Of a stretch of 16,601 nt of DNA, positions 1-6,866 are shown one piece after another. The DNA comes from Candidatus Pacearchaeota archaeon (GTDB lineage: Archaea > Nanobdellota > Nanobdellia > Pacearchaeales > GW2011-AR1). Positions within the stretch are counted from its first letter, which is position 1; every line of letters starts with the position of its first letter. The stretch is taken from positions 1 through 16,601 of the forward strand of contig NZCB01000037.1 in the NCBI GenBank assembly GCA_002688165.1, written 5' to 3'. The notes under the pieces are model-generated. The model ran no database searches and was not told where the DNA came from. It saw only the letters and a program-made list of their open reading frames with translations. Made by a program: the position numbers and the translations under genes.

Positions 1-365
1 TGTTGCCAAGGAATTAAATTTGAATGATGTTCCATTTCAGTTAATAAAATTTCATCTCTTCCTTCCTCTAATAAGGGTTTTATTGTATTTGTTAATAAGT
101 TTAGAGATTCTGTTGTGTTTCTTGTGAAAATAATTTCGTTAGAATTTGCGTTTAGAAATTGTGCAATTTTTTCTCTAGCTTTTTTATAATTCTCTGTTGC
201 TTGTTCACTTAAGGTATAAACTCCTCGATGGATGTTTGCATTTTCTTTTTCATAGAAATCTGTAAGTGATTTTATAACTTGTTTTGGCCTTTGACTTGTT
301 GCTGCGCTATCTAGGTAAATTAAATCGGGATGATTATCAAATATGGGAAAGTCTTTTTTATTCAT
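1..365 (-). CDS. sufS: Cysteine desulfurase SufS, N-terminal part (cut by window edge)
   Basis: PLP-dependent cysteine desulfurase that removes sulfur from cysteine for iron-sulfur cluster assembly. About 121 residues are visible, starting at ATG 363-365; the gene runs off the left edge, so the catalytic lysine and cysteine are not seen. The N-terminus reads MNKKDFPIFDNHPDLIYLDS, followed by AATSQRP, NIHRGVYTLSEQAT and EHHSNLIPWQ, all typical of the SufS/CsdA group II branch. It starts 8 bases after the sufB stop, so sufB-sufS is one transcript with no separate promoter visible. Assignment is firm for the family. Whether a sufU or sufE partner follows lies outside the window. Confidence 0.93.
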   Translation of the reverse strand, partial: MNKKDFPIFDNHPDLIYLDSAATSQRPKQVIKSLTDFYEKENANIHRGVYTLSEQATENYKKAREKIAQFLNANSNEIIFTRNTTESLNLLTNTIKPLLEEGRDEILLTEMEHHSNLIPWQ

Positions 366-373
366 CTTAATAA

Positions 374-1822
374 TTAACAAACAGAATTCTCGATCTCAAG
401 CTCAATAAGCCTGTTAAGCTCTACTGCATATTCCATAGGCAGAGCTTTAATCAACGGTTCAATGAAACCAGAGACAATAAGTTTAATTGCTTCATCCTCT
501 GAAAGACCTCTTGACATTAAATAGAATAGTTGATCTTCTTCAACCTTTCCGACTGCAGCTTCGTGAGCTACCTTTACGTCGTTTTCATGAACATCCATTG
601 CTGGGAAAGTTAGTGCTTTTGATTTGTTATCAAGCATTAATCCATCGCATCTAACATTTGATTTTGAGTTAATAGCACCTTTACGAATATCTATTAGGCC
701 CCTATATGAAGATACTCCTCCATACATGCTTATTCCCTTACTGATTATTGATGAGCTTGTGTTTTCAGCTAGATGGTAAACCTTGCATCCAGTATCTTGA
801 TATTGGCCTTCTCCTGCATAGGCTACTCCTACATAATCTGTCTTTGCATTTTTTCCAACTAAAACTGAGCAAGGATATAACATTGTGACTTTTGATCCCA
901 TGTTTCCATTTACCCATTCCATAATTGCATCTTCATGAACCATTGCACGTTTTGTATTAAGGTTATAAGTATTCTTAGACCAATTTTCAATAGAAGAATA
1001 TCTTGCTCTTGCTCCCTTCATAACATGAACTTCTACGCAACCAGCATGAAGGGAATTTTCTGTGTATTGGGGGGCAGAACATCCTTCAATGTAATGTATT
1101 TCAGCTCCCTCATCTACAATTATTAAGGTGTGTTCGAATTGTCCGCCTTTTTTTGCGTTCATTCTGAAATATGCTTGTAGTGGAATGTCTACCTTAACAT
1201 TTTTAGGTATGTAGATATAAGTTCCTCCAGACCATACTGCTGCATGAAGTGCGGAAAATTTGTGTAAATGTATAGGAACACAGGTTGTCATGAAATGTTT
1301 TTTAACCATTTCTGGATATTTTTGAACAGCTTCATCCATGTCTAAAAATATAACTCCTTGATCCTCAAGTTCTTTTTTTAGATTATGATAAACTACTTCA
1401 GATTCATATTGGGCACCTACCCCCCCTAATGCTGAACGTTCTGCTTGAGGAATTCCTAATCTTTCATAAGTATTTTTAATATCTTCAGGAACATCATCCC
1501 ATGAAGTTGCATTTCTCTTTGCATCAGGTCTCATGTAATAGATTATCTTATCTAAATCTAAATCTCTAATACTTGGACCCCAAGGAGGCATTGATTTTTC
1601 TTTGAATAATTTTAAACCATTAAGCCTTTTTCTTAACATCCATTCTGGTTCATTCTTATCTTTTGATATCTTTCTTACTATTTCCTCATTTATTCCCGGT
1701 TCAGCCTTGTAAGTAAGTTTCTCTTCATTAAAATGATCATAGTTTTCTCTATCTATTACAAGTTCTTCCTGTAATTCTACTTGTTCATCTTCTGTTGGTT
1801 GCATAATTGTTAGATCTGACAT
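374..1822 (-). CDS. sufB: Fe-S cluster scaffold protein SufB
   Basis: Scaffold subunit of the SUF system, on which clusters are built in complex with SufC ATPase (SufBCD or SufB2C2). At 482 residues it has normal family length. Hallmarks are GVGAQYESEVVYH near residue 135, the long beta-helix core, Cys392 in VRCDGLM (matching the essential C-terminal-half cysteine of E. coli SufB), His420-Glu421 in VAHEAAVGK, and the C-terminal EDQLFYLMSRGLSEDEA followed by LPMEYAVELNRL. No CxxCxxxC motif is present near the N-terminus. It is the first gene of a sufB-sufS transcript. No sufC is present upstream, where it often lies, so SufC must be downstream of the window or elsewhere. The start is leaderless or nearly so. 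The promoter carries the palindrome described at 1823-1853. Confidence 0.97.
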   Translation of the reverse strand: MSDLTIMQPTEDEQVELQEELVIDRENYDHFNEEKLTYKAEPGINEEIVRKISKDKNEPEWMLRKRLNGLKLFKEKSMPPWGPSIRDLDLDKIIYYMRPDAKRNATSWDDVPEDIKNTYERLGIPQAERSALGGVGAQYESEVVYHNLKKELEDQGVIFLDMDEAVQKYPEMVKKHFMTTCVPIHLHKFSALHAAVWSGGTYIYIPKNVKVDIPLQAYFRMNAKKGGQFEHTLIIVDEGAEIHYIEGCSAPQYTENSLHAGCVEVHVMKGARARYSSIENWSKNTYNLNTKRAMVHEDAIMEWVNGNMGSKVTMLYPCSVLVGKNAKTDYVGVAYAGEGQYQDTGCKVYHLAENTSSSIISKGISMYGGVSSYRGLIDIRKGAINSKSNVRCDGLMLDNKSKALTFPAMDVHENDVKVAHEAAVGKVEEDQLFYLMSRGLSEDEAIKLIVSGFIEPLIKALPMEYAVELNRLIELEIENSVC

Positions 1823-1853
1823 AATCTTAACGATAGTTAAGATTGTTTATAAA
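1823..1853 (-). promoter_or_regulatory. sufB promoter with perfect palindromic operator
   Basis: A TATA box TTTATAAA at 1846-1853 (minus strand) sits about 25 bases before the sufB ATG. Between TATA and ATG is a perfect inverted repeat: AATCTTAAC at 1823-1831, spacer GATA, then GTTAAGATT at 1836-1844. Its core, TTAACTATCGTTAA on the minus strand, recurs with 13/14 and 11/14 identity at the promoters at 5405-5418 and 10082-10095. The position over the transcription start region is that of a repressor site. The palindrome is seen directly; the regulatory role is inferred. Confidence 0.8.
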
Positions 1854-1875
1854 TGTTGTGGAAATAGATTAAAAA

Positions 1876-2136
1876 TCAAAAAATTAATCTTAAAAGTAAT
1901 AAGATCATCCATAATATGCCAGTTACAATAGAAATAATTGCAGAATAATGTAATGACAATGTAAAAAATGCATACGCTACTAAAAAAAGTCCCAGCGTTG
2001 TAGGAATAGAAGTCATCAAACTAATATCTCCACTTCTTTTTTTAAACCCCAAATAAATTTGTGGAAATAGAGATATAGAAAATACAATCTCTGCTATACT
2101 GATTATAATATCTTGCCATACCATGAATTCATTCAA
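1876..2136 (-). CDS. SemiSWEET-like PQ-loop membrane protein
   Basis: 86 residues with three hydrophobic segments (about 8-27, 42-60, 64-85). In the first, SISLFPQIYLGFKKRSGDIS carries the Pro-Gln loop and basic-then-DIS pattern of the PQ-loop/MtN3 family. Length and three-helix topology match SemiSWEETs, which dimerise in the membrane to form a small-solute (sugar) carrier. Its start overlaps the end of the preceding sulfite-oxidase-fold gene by 8 bases, so it is probably translationally coupled as the last gene of that operon. The substrate cannot be read from sequence; the context (an aminotransferase and a redox protein) does not point to sugar specifically. Confidence 0.8.
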   Translation of the reverse strand: MNEFMVWQDIIISIAEIVFSISLFPQIYLGFKKRSGDISLMTSIPTTLGLFLVAYAFFTLSLHYSAIISIVTGILWMILLLLRLIF

Positions 2137-2758
2137 TTATTTTATATTTCTTTTTTATTTCCTTAGAAAGTTTGTGGTTTAGAGATTGTCTTAATAAAAA
2201 CTTAATTCCTTTTGGATCTTCTCTAAAAGACCTTATACCATCCAACCATTTTACACTTTTGAATCCCTGCACTTGAGGGACTATTAATCTTAATGGTCCT
2301 CCATGTTCGTTGCTTAGTTCCTTGCCATCCATTTTGAAGACTATCATTGTCCTATCATCCATAGCCTCTTCCCAAGAAAGAGATTCGAAATATTCTCCAT
2401 CTCTTGAAGAAAATGTAAAATATCTATTTTCCTTCCCTGCAAGATTATATTTATCCAATATATCCTTTAATTTCCATCCCTCCCATTTTACAAATTCTCC
2501 CCAGTTAAAAATTTGGCAGATTAATGGTAGTCTTTTTTTCTCAGTTTTTATCAATCTTAGATTTCTCCAGGTCAATTTTCTTGGTTTGCAATTTAGACCG
2601 CATATTGAAATGTTTATTTTCTCCTTAGTTAATTTTTTAGGCATGTCAAAAAGACTAATTACTGGAACTTTCCTATTGCTACTGAAATTTAATAAAGAAA
2701 ATTGTTCTCTAAATGTCGGATAGTTTACACCAGGACGATCTTTGGACCTTTCACCCAT
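2129..2758 (-). CDS. Sulfite-oxidase-fold molybdopterin-dependent oxidoreductase
   Basis: 209-residue protein of the SUOX molybdopterin-binding fold (COG2041-type). Visible marks are LPLICQIFNW with Cys81 as the expected molybdenum ligand, WEGWKLKDIL (about 91-101) in the position of the family's W.G..L.DLL, NEHGGPLRLIVPQ (150-162) and GFKSVKWLDGI (165-175). There is no twin-arginine or Sec signal, unlike periplasmic MsrP or sulfite oxidases, so it is probably cytoplasmic. The family oxidises or reduces sulfur, nitrogen or oxygen compounds through Mo-pterin; the substrate here is unknown. It lies 7 bases after the aminotransferase stop and overlaps the SemiSWEET gene. No pterin-cofactor biosynthesis genes are in the window. 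An unusual point is that the segment after Cys81 differs from the common CVEGWS. Confidence 0.85.
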   Translation of the reverse strand: MGERSKDRPGVNYPTFREQFSLLNFSSNRKVPVISLFDMPKKLTKEKINISICGLNCKPRKLTWRNLRLIKTEKKRLPLICQIFNWGEFVKWEGWKLKDILDKYNLAGKENRYFTFSSRDGEYFESLSWEEAMDDRTMIVFKMDGKELSNEHGGPLRLIVPQVQGFKSVKWLDGIRSFREDPKGIKFLLRQSLNHKLSKEIKKKYKIIE

Positions 2759-2765
2759 TTTTATT

Positions 2766-3875
2766 CTAGCTTTTTGAGCTAATCTCCCTTATCTTTTGCG
2801 CAACTAACTTAGCCTTTTCTGGATCAGATAAATTAAATCTTCCACCGTTTACACTTTCAGGCAATCCAAAAAATTGTGCTTCTAGTATTTTTATATTAAA
2901 CTTTTTTAGATCTTCAAAAGGATTACCTTTATCTGAGTGTATGAAACAAGCAAAACAATTAGGTGTTGCAGATATTTCAAATGGAGTATTTGCACATGCT
3001 TCTCTTAAGATATTAATAGATTCCTTGACATTGTCCTGTGTCCACTTTTGGTATTTAAAATCGTCTAGAATAATATTACCAGCTAGAATTGCAAGACTTG
3101 AAACCTCTAAACAATTAATTGTTTTTCTAAAGTGCTCTGAGAATTTTTTTGGAGTAATTAAAAATCCTATTCTTAGGCCTGAAAGCCCGAAGAATTTAGA
3201 TAAACTTCCTAAGAATATTACATTTTCGTGTTTGGTAGCTAAGCTAGCTCCCTGAGTATTTGGAGTAATAGTATCAGCCTCATCAATTATAAATAATGTT
3301 TCGGGATTTTTATTTAATAACCAGTCAATTTTATCTTTTTCCATTAAATGGCCATTAATTGGGACAGGGTTAGCAAACATCATAAATTCTATCTTTTTCT
3401 CTTTTACAAACTCATTGATATCTTTTTCATCTATAATAAATGGAAAATTCTCCTTTTTTAGAGTATTTATTTTATTTTTATGAAATTCTGCAAAGTGTAC
3501 AAATCCGGACCAGTCAGGTTTCAATAAACCTGTATTTGTTCCCTCTTTTGTAAATATTTTCATACAGTTTTCAATACCAGATATTGCGCCAGAAGTAATG
3601 AAAACTTGTTCAGGGGAAACATTGTGTAACTTGGCTATCTTTTTTCTTAAATTGCTATCCTGAGGATTCCAGTGATCCCAAATCAATTCTGGATGATTTT
3701 CTATAGCCCTAGCTAATTTTACCCTTAATTCCTTTGAAATATCTTTATTCTCACATCCCGAACAATCTATGAACGGTTTTTCAAATACACTTAGATCTTC
3801 ATTCAACTCTGCGAATTCAGTAGGCAACTTTACCGGATCTACTGAGTGTGCTTTTAGTTTTATTTGTTGTTTCAT
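2766..3875 (-). CDS. Class I/II PLP-dependent aminotransferase (HisC-like)
   Basis: 369 residues, fold type I PLP enzyme. SGAISGIENCMKIF (about 95-108) is the cofactor phosphate-binding loop, FANPVPINGH (168-177) holds the pyridine-ring Asn, IIDEAD (196-201) the Asp, SLSKFFGLSGLRIGF (224-238) the Schiff-base Lys227, and Arg235 a phosphate contact. The overall pattern resembles histidinol-phosphate aminotransferase and its CobD-like relatives; no his or cob genes are near, so HisC function is not claimed. It is the first gene of a three-gene operon with the SUOX-fold and SemiSWEET genes. Its start faces the TrmB-family gene across a 78-base region holding a strong palindrome, so joint control is likely. 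Confidence 0.88.
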   Translation of the reverse strand: MKQQIKLKAHSVDPVKLPTEFAELNEDLSVFEKPFIDCSGCENKDISKELRVKLARAIENHPELIWDHWNPQDSNLRKKIAKLHNVSPEQVFITSGAISGIENCMKIFTKEGTNTGLLKPDWSGFVHFAEFHKNKINTLKKENFPFIIDEKDINEFVKEKKIEFMMFANPVPINGHLMEKDKIDWLLNKNPETLFIIDEADTITPNTQGASLATKHENVIFLGSLSKFFGLSGLRIGFLITPKKFSEHFRKTINCLEVSSLAILAGNIILDDFKYQKWTQDNVKESINILREACANTPFEISATPNCFACFIHSDKGNPFEDLKKFNIKILEAQFFGLPESVNGGRFNLSDPEKAKLVAQKIREISSKS

Positions 3876-3921
3876 TTTTTTTATATTATTTTATTTTCTT
3901 GATTTTGCGAAATTAGATACC

Positions 3922-3958
3922 TTTATATATTTACTTCGTATGATATCATACGTATGAT
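3922..3958 (+). promoter_or_regulatory. TrmB-family gene promoter with palindrome and third half-site
   Basis: TATA box TTTATATAT at 3922-3930 lies about 26 bases before the ATG at 3954, implying a leaderless mRNA. Immediately before the ATG is a perfect 16-bp palindrome CGTATGATATCATACG (3937-3952). A third half-site CGTATGAT (3951-3958) overlaps its end and contains the start codon. Downstream of TATA for the regulator gene but upstream of any TATA for the divergent aminotransferase, the site would fit autorepression plus control of the neighbour. This is the layout known for TrmB-like regulators; binding is inferred. Confidence 0.78.
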
Positions 3959-4682
3959 TAACAAAGAAATATTGAAGCAAATCGGGTTGACAGATTATGA
4001 AGTGGAAGTTTATTTGGCATTGTTAACACATGGTCAGTTATCTGCTTATGAGTTGGCTGAGAAGGCAGGGTTGTATAGACAAGTTACATATGATACTTTG
4101 AAGAGATTGCAGGAAAAGGGTTATGTGAGTTCAGTTAGTGAGGGGAAGGCTAAGTTGTTTAAGGCTATTGATCCTGAATTGATATTAGAATTTCTTAATG
4201 AGAAGACTGAAAATTATAAGCAGATGTTGCCTGAGTTGAATGATATTAATAGATTGGCGAAAATGCCATTGAGTGTTGAGACGTATAAAGGTAAGAATGT
4301 AGTTAGAATTGCTTTACGTGACATTATTAATGAGTTAAAAGAAGAGGGGGGAGAGGTTTTGTGTACGGCAGTTGATGAATCTGTTCCGCTTGCGAATTTT
4401 GAATTGGTTTGTAGACAATATGAGAGAGATATGTTGCACCATAATATTAAGGAGAGGGTAATAATAAAAGAGGGGACAAAGGGTATTTTTCAAAAAGGAA
4501 CTTCAAAATATAAGAAAATTGCTAGTAAATTCTATAATGAGAATCCTGTCCAAATTTATGGAGATAATGTGCAAACTATAGTTTGGGGCAATCCAGATTA
4601 TTTAATAATAATTAGAAATAAAGGAGTTGCTGAAAGTTATAGAAAGCAATTTGAGTTGTTGTGGGAGATTGCTAGAAACTAA
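3954..4682 (+). CDS. TrmB-family transcriptional regulator
   Basis: 242 residues. Residues about 6-70 form the TrmB winged helix: LTDYEVEVYLALLTHGQLSA, then YELAEKAGLYRQVTYDTLKRLQEKGYV as recognition helix and wing start, followed by GKAKLFKAIDPE. Residues 75-95 look like a linker helix or coiled coil. The remainder (about 100-242) is the effector half typical of TrmB proteins that bind sugars or other small ligands; no ligand can be assigned. The gene is divergent from the aminotransferase/SUOX/SemiSWEET operon and its 3' end overlaps the convergent flavoprotein gene by 4 bases (TAA against TAG). It probably regulates itself and the divergent operon through the palindrome at 3937-3958. Confidence 0.92.
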   Translation: MINKEILKQIGLTDYEVEVYLALLTHGQLSAYELAEKAGLYRQVTYDTLKRLQEKGYVSSVSEGKAKLFKAIDPELILEFLNEKTENYKQMLPELNDINRLAKMPLSVETYKGKNVVRIALRDIINELKEEGGEVLCTAVDESVPLANFELVCRQYERDMLHHNIKERVIIKEGTKGIFQKGTSKYKKIASKFYNENPVQIYGDNVQTIVWGNPDYLIIIRNKGVAESYRKQFELLWEIARN

Positions 4683-5374
4683 TCGTATTTCTCAAAGAAA
4701 ATATTTTCTTTAGGGATTCCTTTTTCGGCTAAATGGTCTTTAACAGAGTTAACCATGTCTTTTAAACCGCAAATATAATAATCTGATTCAAGATTTAGAT
4801 TATCATCGATTAATATTTGAACATATCCTGTTCTGTCTCCTTCTCTGCTTAAAATTCTTTGATAAGAAAAATGAGGATACTTTTCTGTTAGTTCTTTGAA
4901 GGCTTGTTCATAGAGAATATCATCATTATATCTGTACCCAGTTAGTAATATTATTGGTTTCTCAAAATTATGTTCTAATAAATTAGTTATTATAGATCTG
5001 AAGGGCGCTACTCCTGTTCCAGTAGATATGAATGTTATTGGTTTTGTTAGAGATTGATCTTTAATTATGAATGTTCCCATTGGACCCATAACATCAATTT
5101 CATCTCCTTCATTTAATTTTGCTATTGTAGGTGTTGATTTTCCATTTGGAAGGATCTTAATGCATAAATCTAATTGATTGGGTCTTGGGGAAGATGCTAT
5201 TGAATAAGGCCTTCTAAGTTCTTCTCCATTTATCGTAATAATTATTGAGATGAATTGTCCAGGATAGAAATCGAAATCATCTGGAGTAGATATTGTAATA
5301 TGCTTGGTAGTTTTGTTAATATAATCTGTTTTAAGGATTTTTGATTTAAATTTGTGTAATTTCTTTTTTATCAT
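4679..5374 (-). CDS. FAD/NAD(P)-binding oxidoreductase, ferredoxin reductase-like
   Basis: 231-residue flavoprotein of the ferredoxin-NADP reductase superfamily. The FAD domain carries FYPGQFISI (about 36-44) and RRPYSIASSP (54-63), with Arg-Pro-Tyr-Ser as the FAD-binding signature. The NAD(P) domain carries STGTGVAPFRSI (117-128) and YYICGLKDMV (199-208), and the protein ends in FEKYD, a usual aromatic C-terminus. There is no 2Fe-2S plant-type ferredoxin domain and no PyrK-like cysteine tail. It transfers electrons between NAD(P)H and a carrier such as ferredoxin; direction unknown. It is divergent from the Cys-tailed HTH regulator across a 50-base region with a palindromic TATA element and the shared operator, so it is a likely regulon member, perhaps supplying electrons for Fe-S assembly or oxygen defence. 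Confidence 0.9.
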   Translation of the reverse strand: MIKKKLHKFKSKILKTDYINKTTKHITISTPDDFDFYPGQFISIIITINGEELRRPYSIASSPRPNQLDLCIKILPNGKSTPTIAKLNEGDEIDVMGPMGTFIIKDQSLTKPITFISTGTGVAPFRSIITNLLEHNFEKPIILLTGYRYNDDILYEQAFKELTEKYPHFSYQRILSREGDRTGYVQILIDDNLNLESDYYICGLKDMVNSVKDHLAEKGIPKENIFFEKYD

Positions 5375-5392
5375 CTAATAGTATTTTTAGGA

Positions 5393-5424
5393 AGGCTTAA
5401 ATATTTAACTATCGTTTATTATCT
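5393..5424. promoter_or_regulatory. Bidirectional promoter with shared operator TTAACTATCGTTTA
   Basis: The palindrome TTAAATATTTAA (5397-5408) can serve as TATA in both directions: about 24 bases from the regulator ATG at 5425 and about 28 from the flavoprotein ATG at 5374, so both mRNAs would be essentially leaderless. TTAACTATCGTTTA at 5405-5418 matches the sufB operator core at 13 of 14 positions. It lies downstream of TATA for the regulator (repressor position) and at the upstream edge of TATA for the flavoprotein. GGAAGG just left of TATA (about 5390-5395) may act as BRE on the plus side. Confidence 0.78.
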
Positions 5425-5784
5425 ATGAAATCTATGCCTCAAGAAATTGAAGTTTGGTATTTAATTCCAGGCATTAGGCGCGAATTAGCTAAAACTCTTT
5501 TGGAAAAACACAATATGAATCAGAAGAAGATATCTGAAATTCTAGGTATTACTGAGAGTGCTGTTTCACAATATCTTAAAGCTAAAAGGGGTAGTGAAAT
5601 AAAATTTGATGAAGGAGAAATACAATTGATTGAAGATGCGGCTAGGAAGATAGTTGATAGAAAATTAGAGGCTAATAAGGAGATTTATAAGTTGTGTGTT
5701 AGTTTTAGAGGCGGAGAAAGTTTGTGTGATTTTCATAAACAGCAAGATGGCACTGTAGAAGATGATTGTAAGTTGTGTTGCTAA
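5425..5784 (+). CDS. XRE-type HTH regulator with C-terminal cysteine cluster (COG2522-like)
   Basis: 119 residues. The N-terminal half is an archaeal XRE-type helix-turn-helix: EVWYLIPGIRRELAKTLLEK, then MNQKKISEILGITESAVSQY (31-50) and KAKRGSEI. The tail holds five cysteines and a histidine: Cys91, Cys101, His104, Cys115, Cys118 and Cys119, the last two ending the protein. This resembles COG2522 proteins, which end in a short Cys cluster that I believe is metal or Fe-S binding; I know of no firmly characterised stand-alone member. M1 is preferred because it fits a leaderless start 24 bases after TATA. The operator in its own promoter is shared with sufB and superoxide dismutase, which suggests it senses Fe-S status or oxidants. 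It overlaps convergent taw1 by 4 bases. Confidence 0.88.
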   Translation: MKSMPQEIEVWYLIPGIRRELAKTLLEKHNMNQKKISEILGITESAVSQYLKAKRGSEIKFDEGEIQLIEDAARKIVDRKLEANKEIYKLCVSFRGGESLCDFHKQQDGTVEDDCKLCC

Positions 5785-6866
5785 CAATTCCCTGTCATAG
5801 TTACTGAAGAATATTCTTCTGTTGTTGGTTGTTTTCCTTGTTCAATTAATTCGAAAAATTTTGGGAAGTTTATCCAAGCTTTTTTGTTAAGATCTTTTCT
5901 GATTAATAGAATGGCTCTTGAAGGTATATGTTGTCTGATTAATGCATATTCTGGCAATTCATTTAGAAGTTTGTCCATGAAGACCTTCATTTCATCTAAG
6001 GTTGGCATGTTCTTTTGATCATAAAATCTTCTAGATTCTCCAACATGGACATAAGATTTTAGTTCAATAACATCGGGCATTCCTCTTCTAATTAATTCTG
6101 CATATTCTTTCTCGTTATCCATATTTTCATCTTTGATCATAGTTAATCTAATGCAAGTTCTGTATTTTCTTGTTTTTAATAAATCTAAAGATTTTATCAT
6201 TCTCTCCCAGAAATCTGGGAGTAGAGGGTTGTCAATTTTCTTTAGAAGTTCTTTATTTGGAGCGTCAATTGAGAGATATAATTGGGTAACATTATTTATT
6301 TTCTCTATTGCTTCTGGATATTGTGCATTAGTAACTAAGAATGTTGAAATTTTTCTTTTGTGGAATGCATCTAGTATTTCTCCTATTAATGGATAAGTGA
6401 TTGGTTCTCCAGTTAATGATAAAGCTACATGTCTGATGTCTTCCATTTCTGCAATTTTATCTTGTGCCGCCTTCTCGTATCCCATTCCCTTAAAACCTAC
6501 TAATAATTTTAAGTGTTCATCCATTGCATGATTGATTATATGTTCTGGAGAATCTATTGGACCATACCATTCTTTTGAAACAGGGGCCTTTTGTCCCCTC
6601 CAACAGAATTTACATCTAGATGCACAGAACATACTTGTAGTCATTTGTAGACATTGATGAGAACGGATTCCATAAAATGCAAATTTGTAACAAGCCCCAG
6701 TTCCCCTTAATGAATTACGAGTCCATTCACAGGTTTTAACAGCCGAATGTGCACCAACTAATCTATAGCCTTGGTGATGTAATTTTTTTTGTTGGGATTC
6801 TGAGAGTTGTGAAGTAATTTCTTGGACCTCATCTTCAGAGGGTTGGATTATTTTTAGAGGTTTCAT
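5781..6866 (-). CDS. taw1: tRNA 4-demethylwyosine synthase (Taw1/TYW1), radical SAM
   Basis: 361 residues. It converts m1G37 of tRNA-Phe to 4-demethylwyosine using pyruvate and S-adenosylmethionine. The radical-SAM motif is Cys81-x3-Cys85-x2-Cys88 (CASRCKFCW). Three further cysteines, Cys46, Cys59 and Cys72, have the 13-residue spacing of the second 4Fe-4S cluster in archaeal Taw1. SLTGEPITYP (about 150-159) is the GEP motif region, followed by FLVTNAQYPEAI and QLYLSIDAPNKE. The protein ends in TMTGNC. It is last in the minus-strand run dus, dph2 (two parts), taw1; its start overlaps the end of dph2 by 4 bases, implying coupled translation. Fe-S dependence links it functionally to the suf genes nearby. 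Confidence 0.95.
   Translation of the reverse strand: MKPLKIIQPSEDEVQEITSQLSESQQKKLHHQGYRLVGAHSAVKTCEWTRNSLRGTGACYKFAFYGIRSHQCLQMTTSMFCASRCKFCWRGQKAPVSKEWYGPIDSPEHIINHAMDEHLKLLVGFKGMGYEKAAQDKIAEMEDIRHVALSLTGEPITYPLIGEILDAFHKRKISTFLVTNAQYPEAIEKINNVTQLYLSIDAPNKELLKKIDNPLLPDFWERMIKSLDLLKTRKYRTCIRLTMIKDENMDNEKEYAELIRRGMPDVIELKSYVHVGESRRFYDQKNMPTLDEMKVFMDKLLNELPEYALIRQHIPSRAILLIRKDLNKKAWINFPKFFELIEQGKQPTTEEYSSVTMTGNC

Noticed and set aside
2310..2723. 137-codon plus-strand ORF opposite the SUOX-fold gene
   Set aside because: Antisense shadow of a gene with clear motifs. The same holds for plus- or minus-strand ORFs at 935-1126, 2941-3255, 6133-6396, 8337-8771, 9523-9705, 11557-11835, 12028-12308, 13282-13714, 13887-14123 and 15026-15217.
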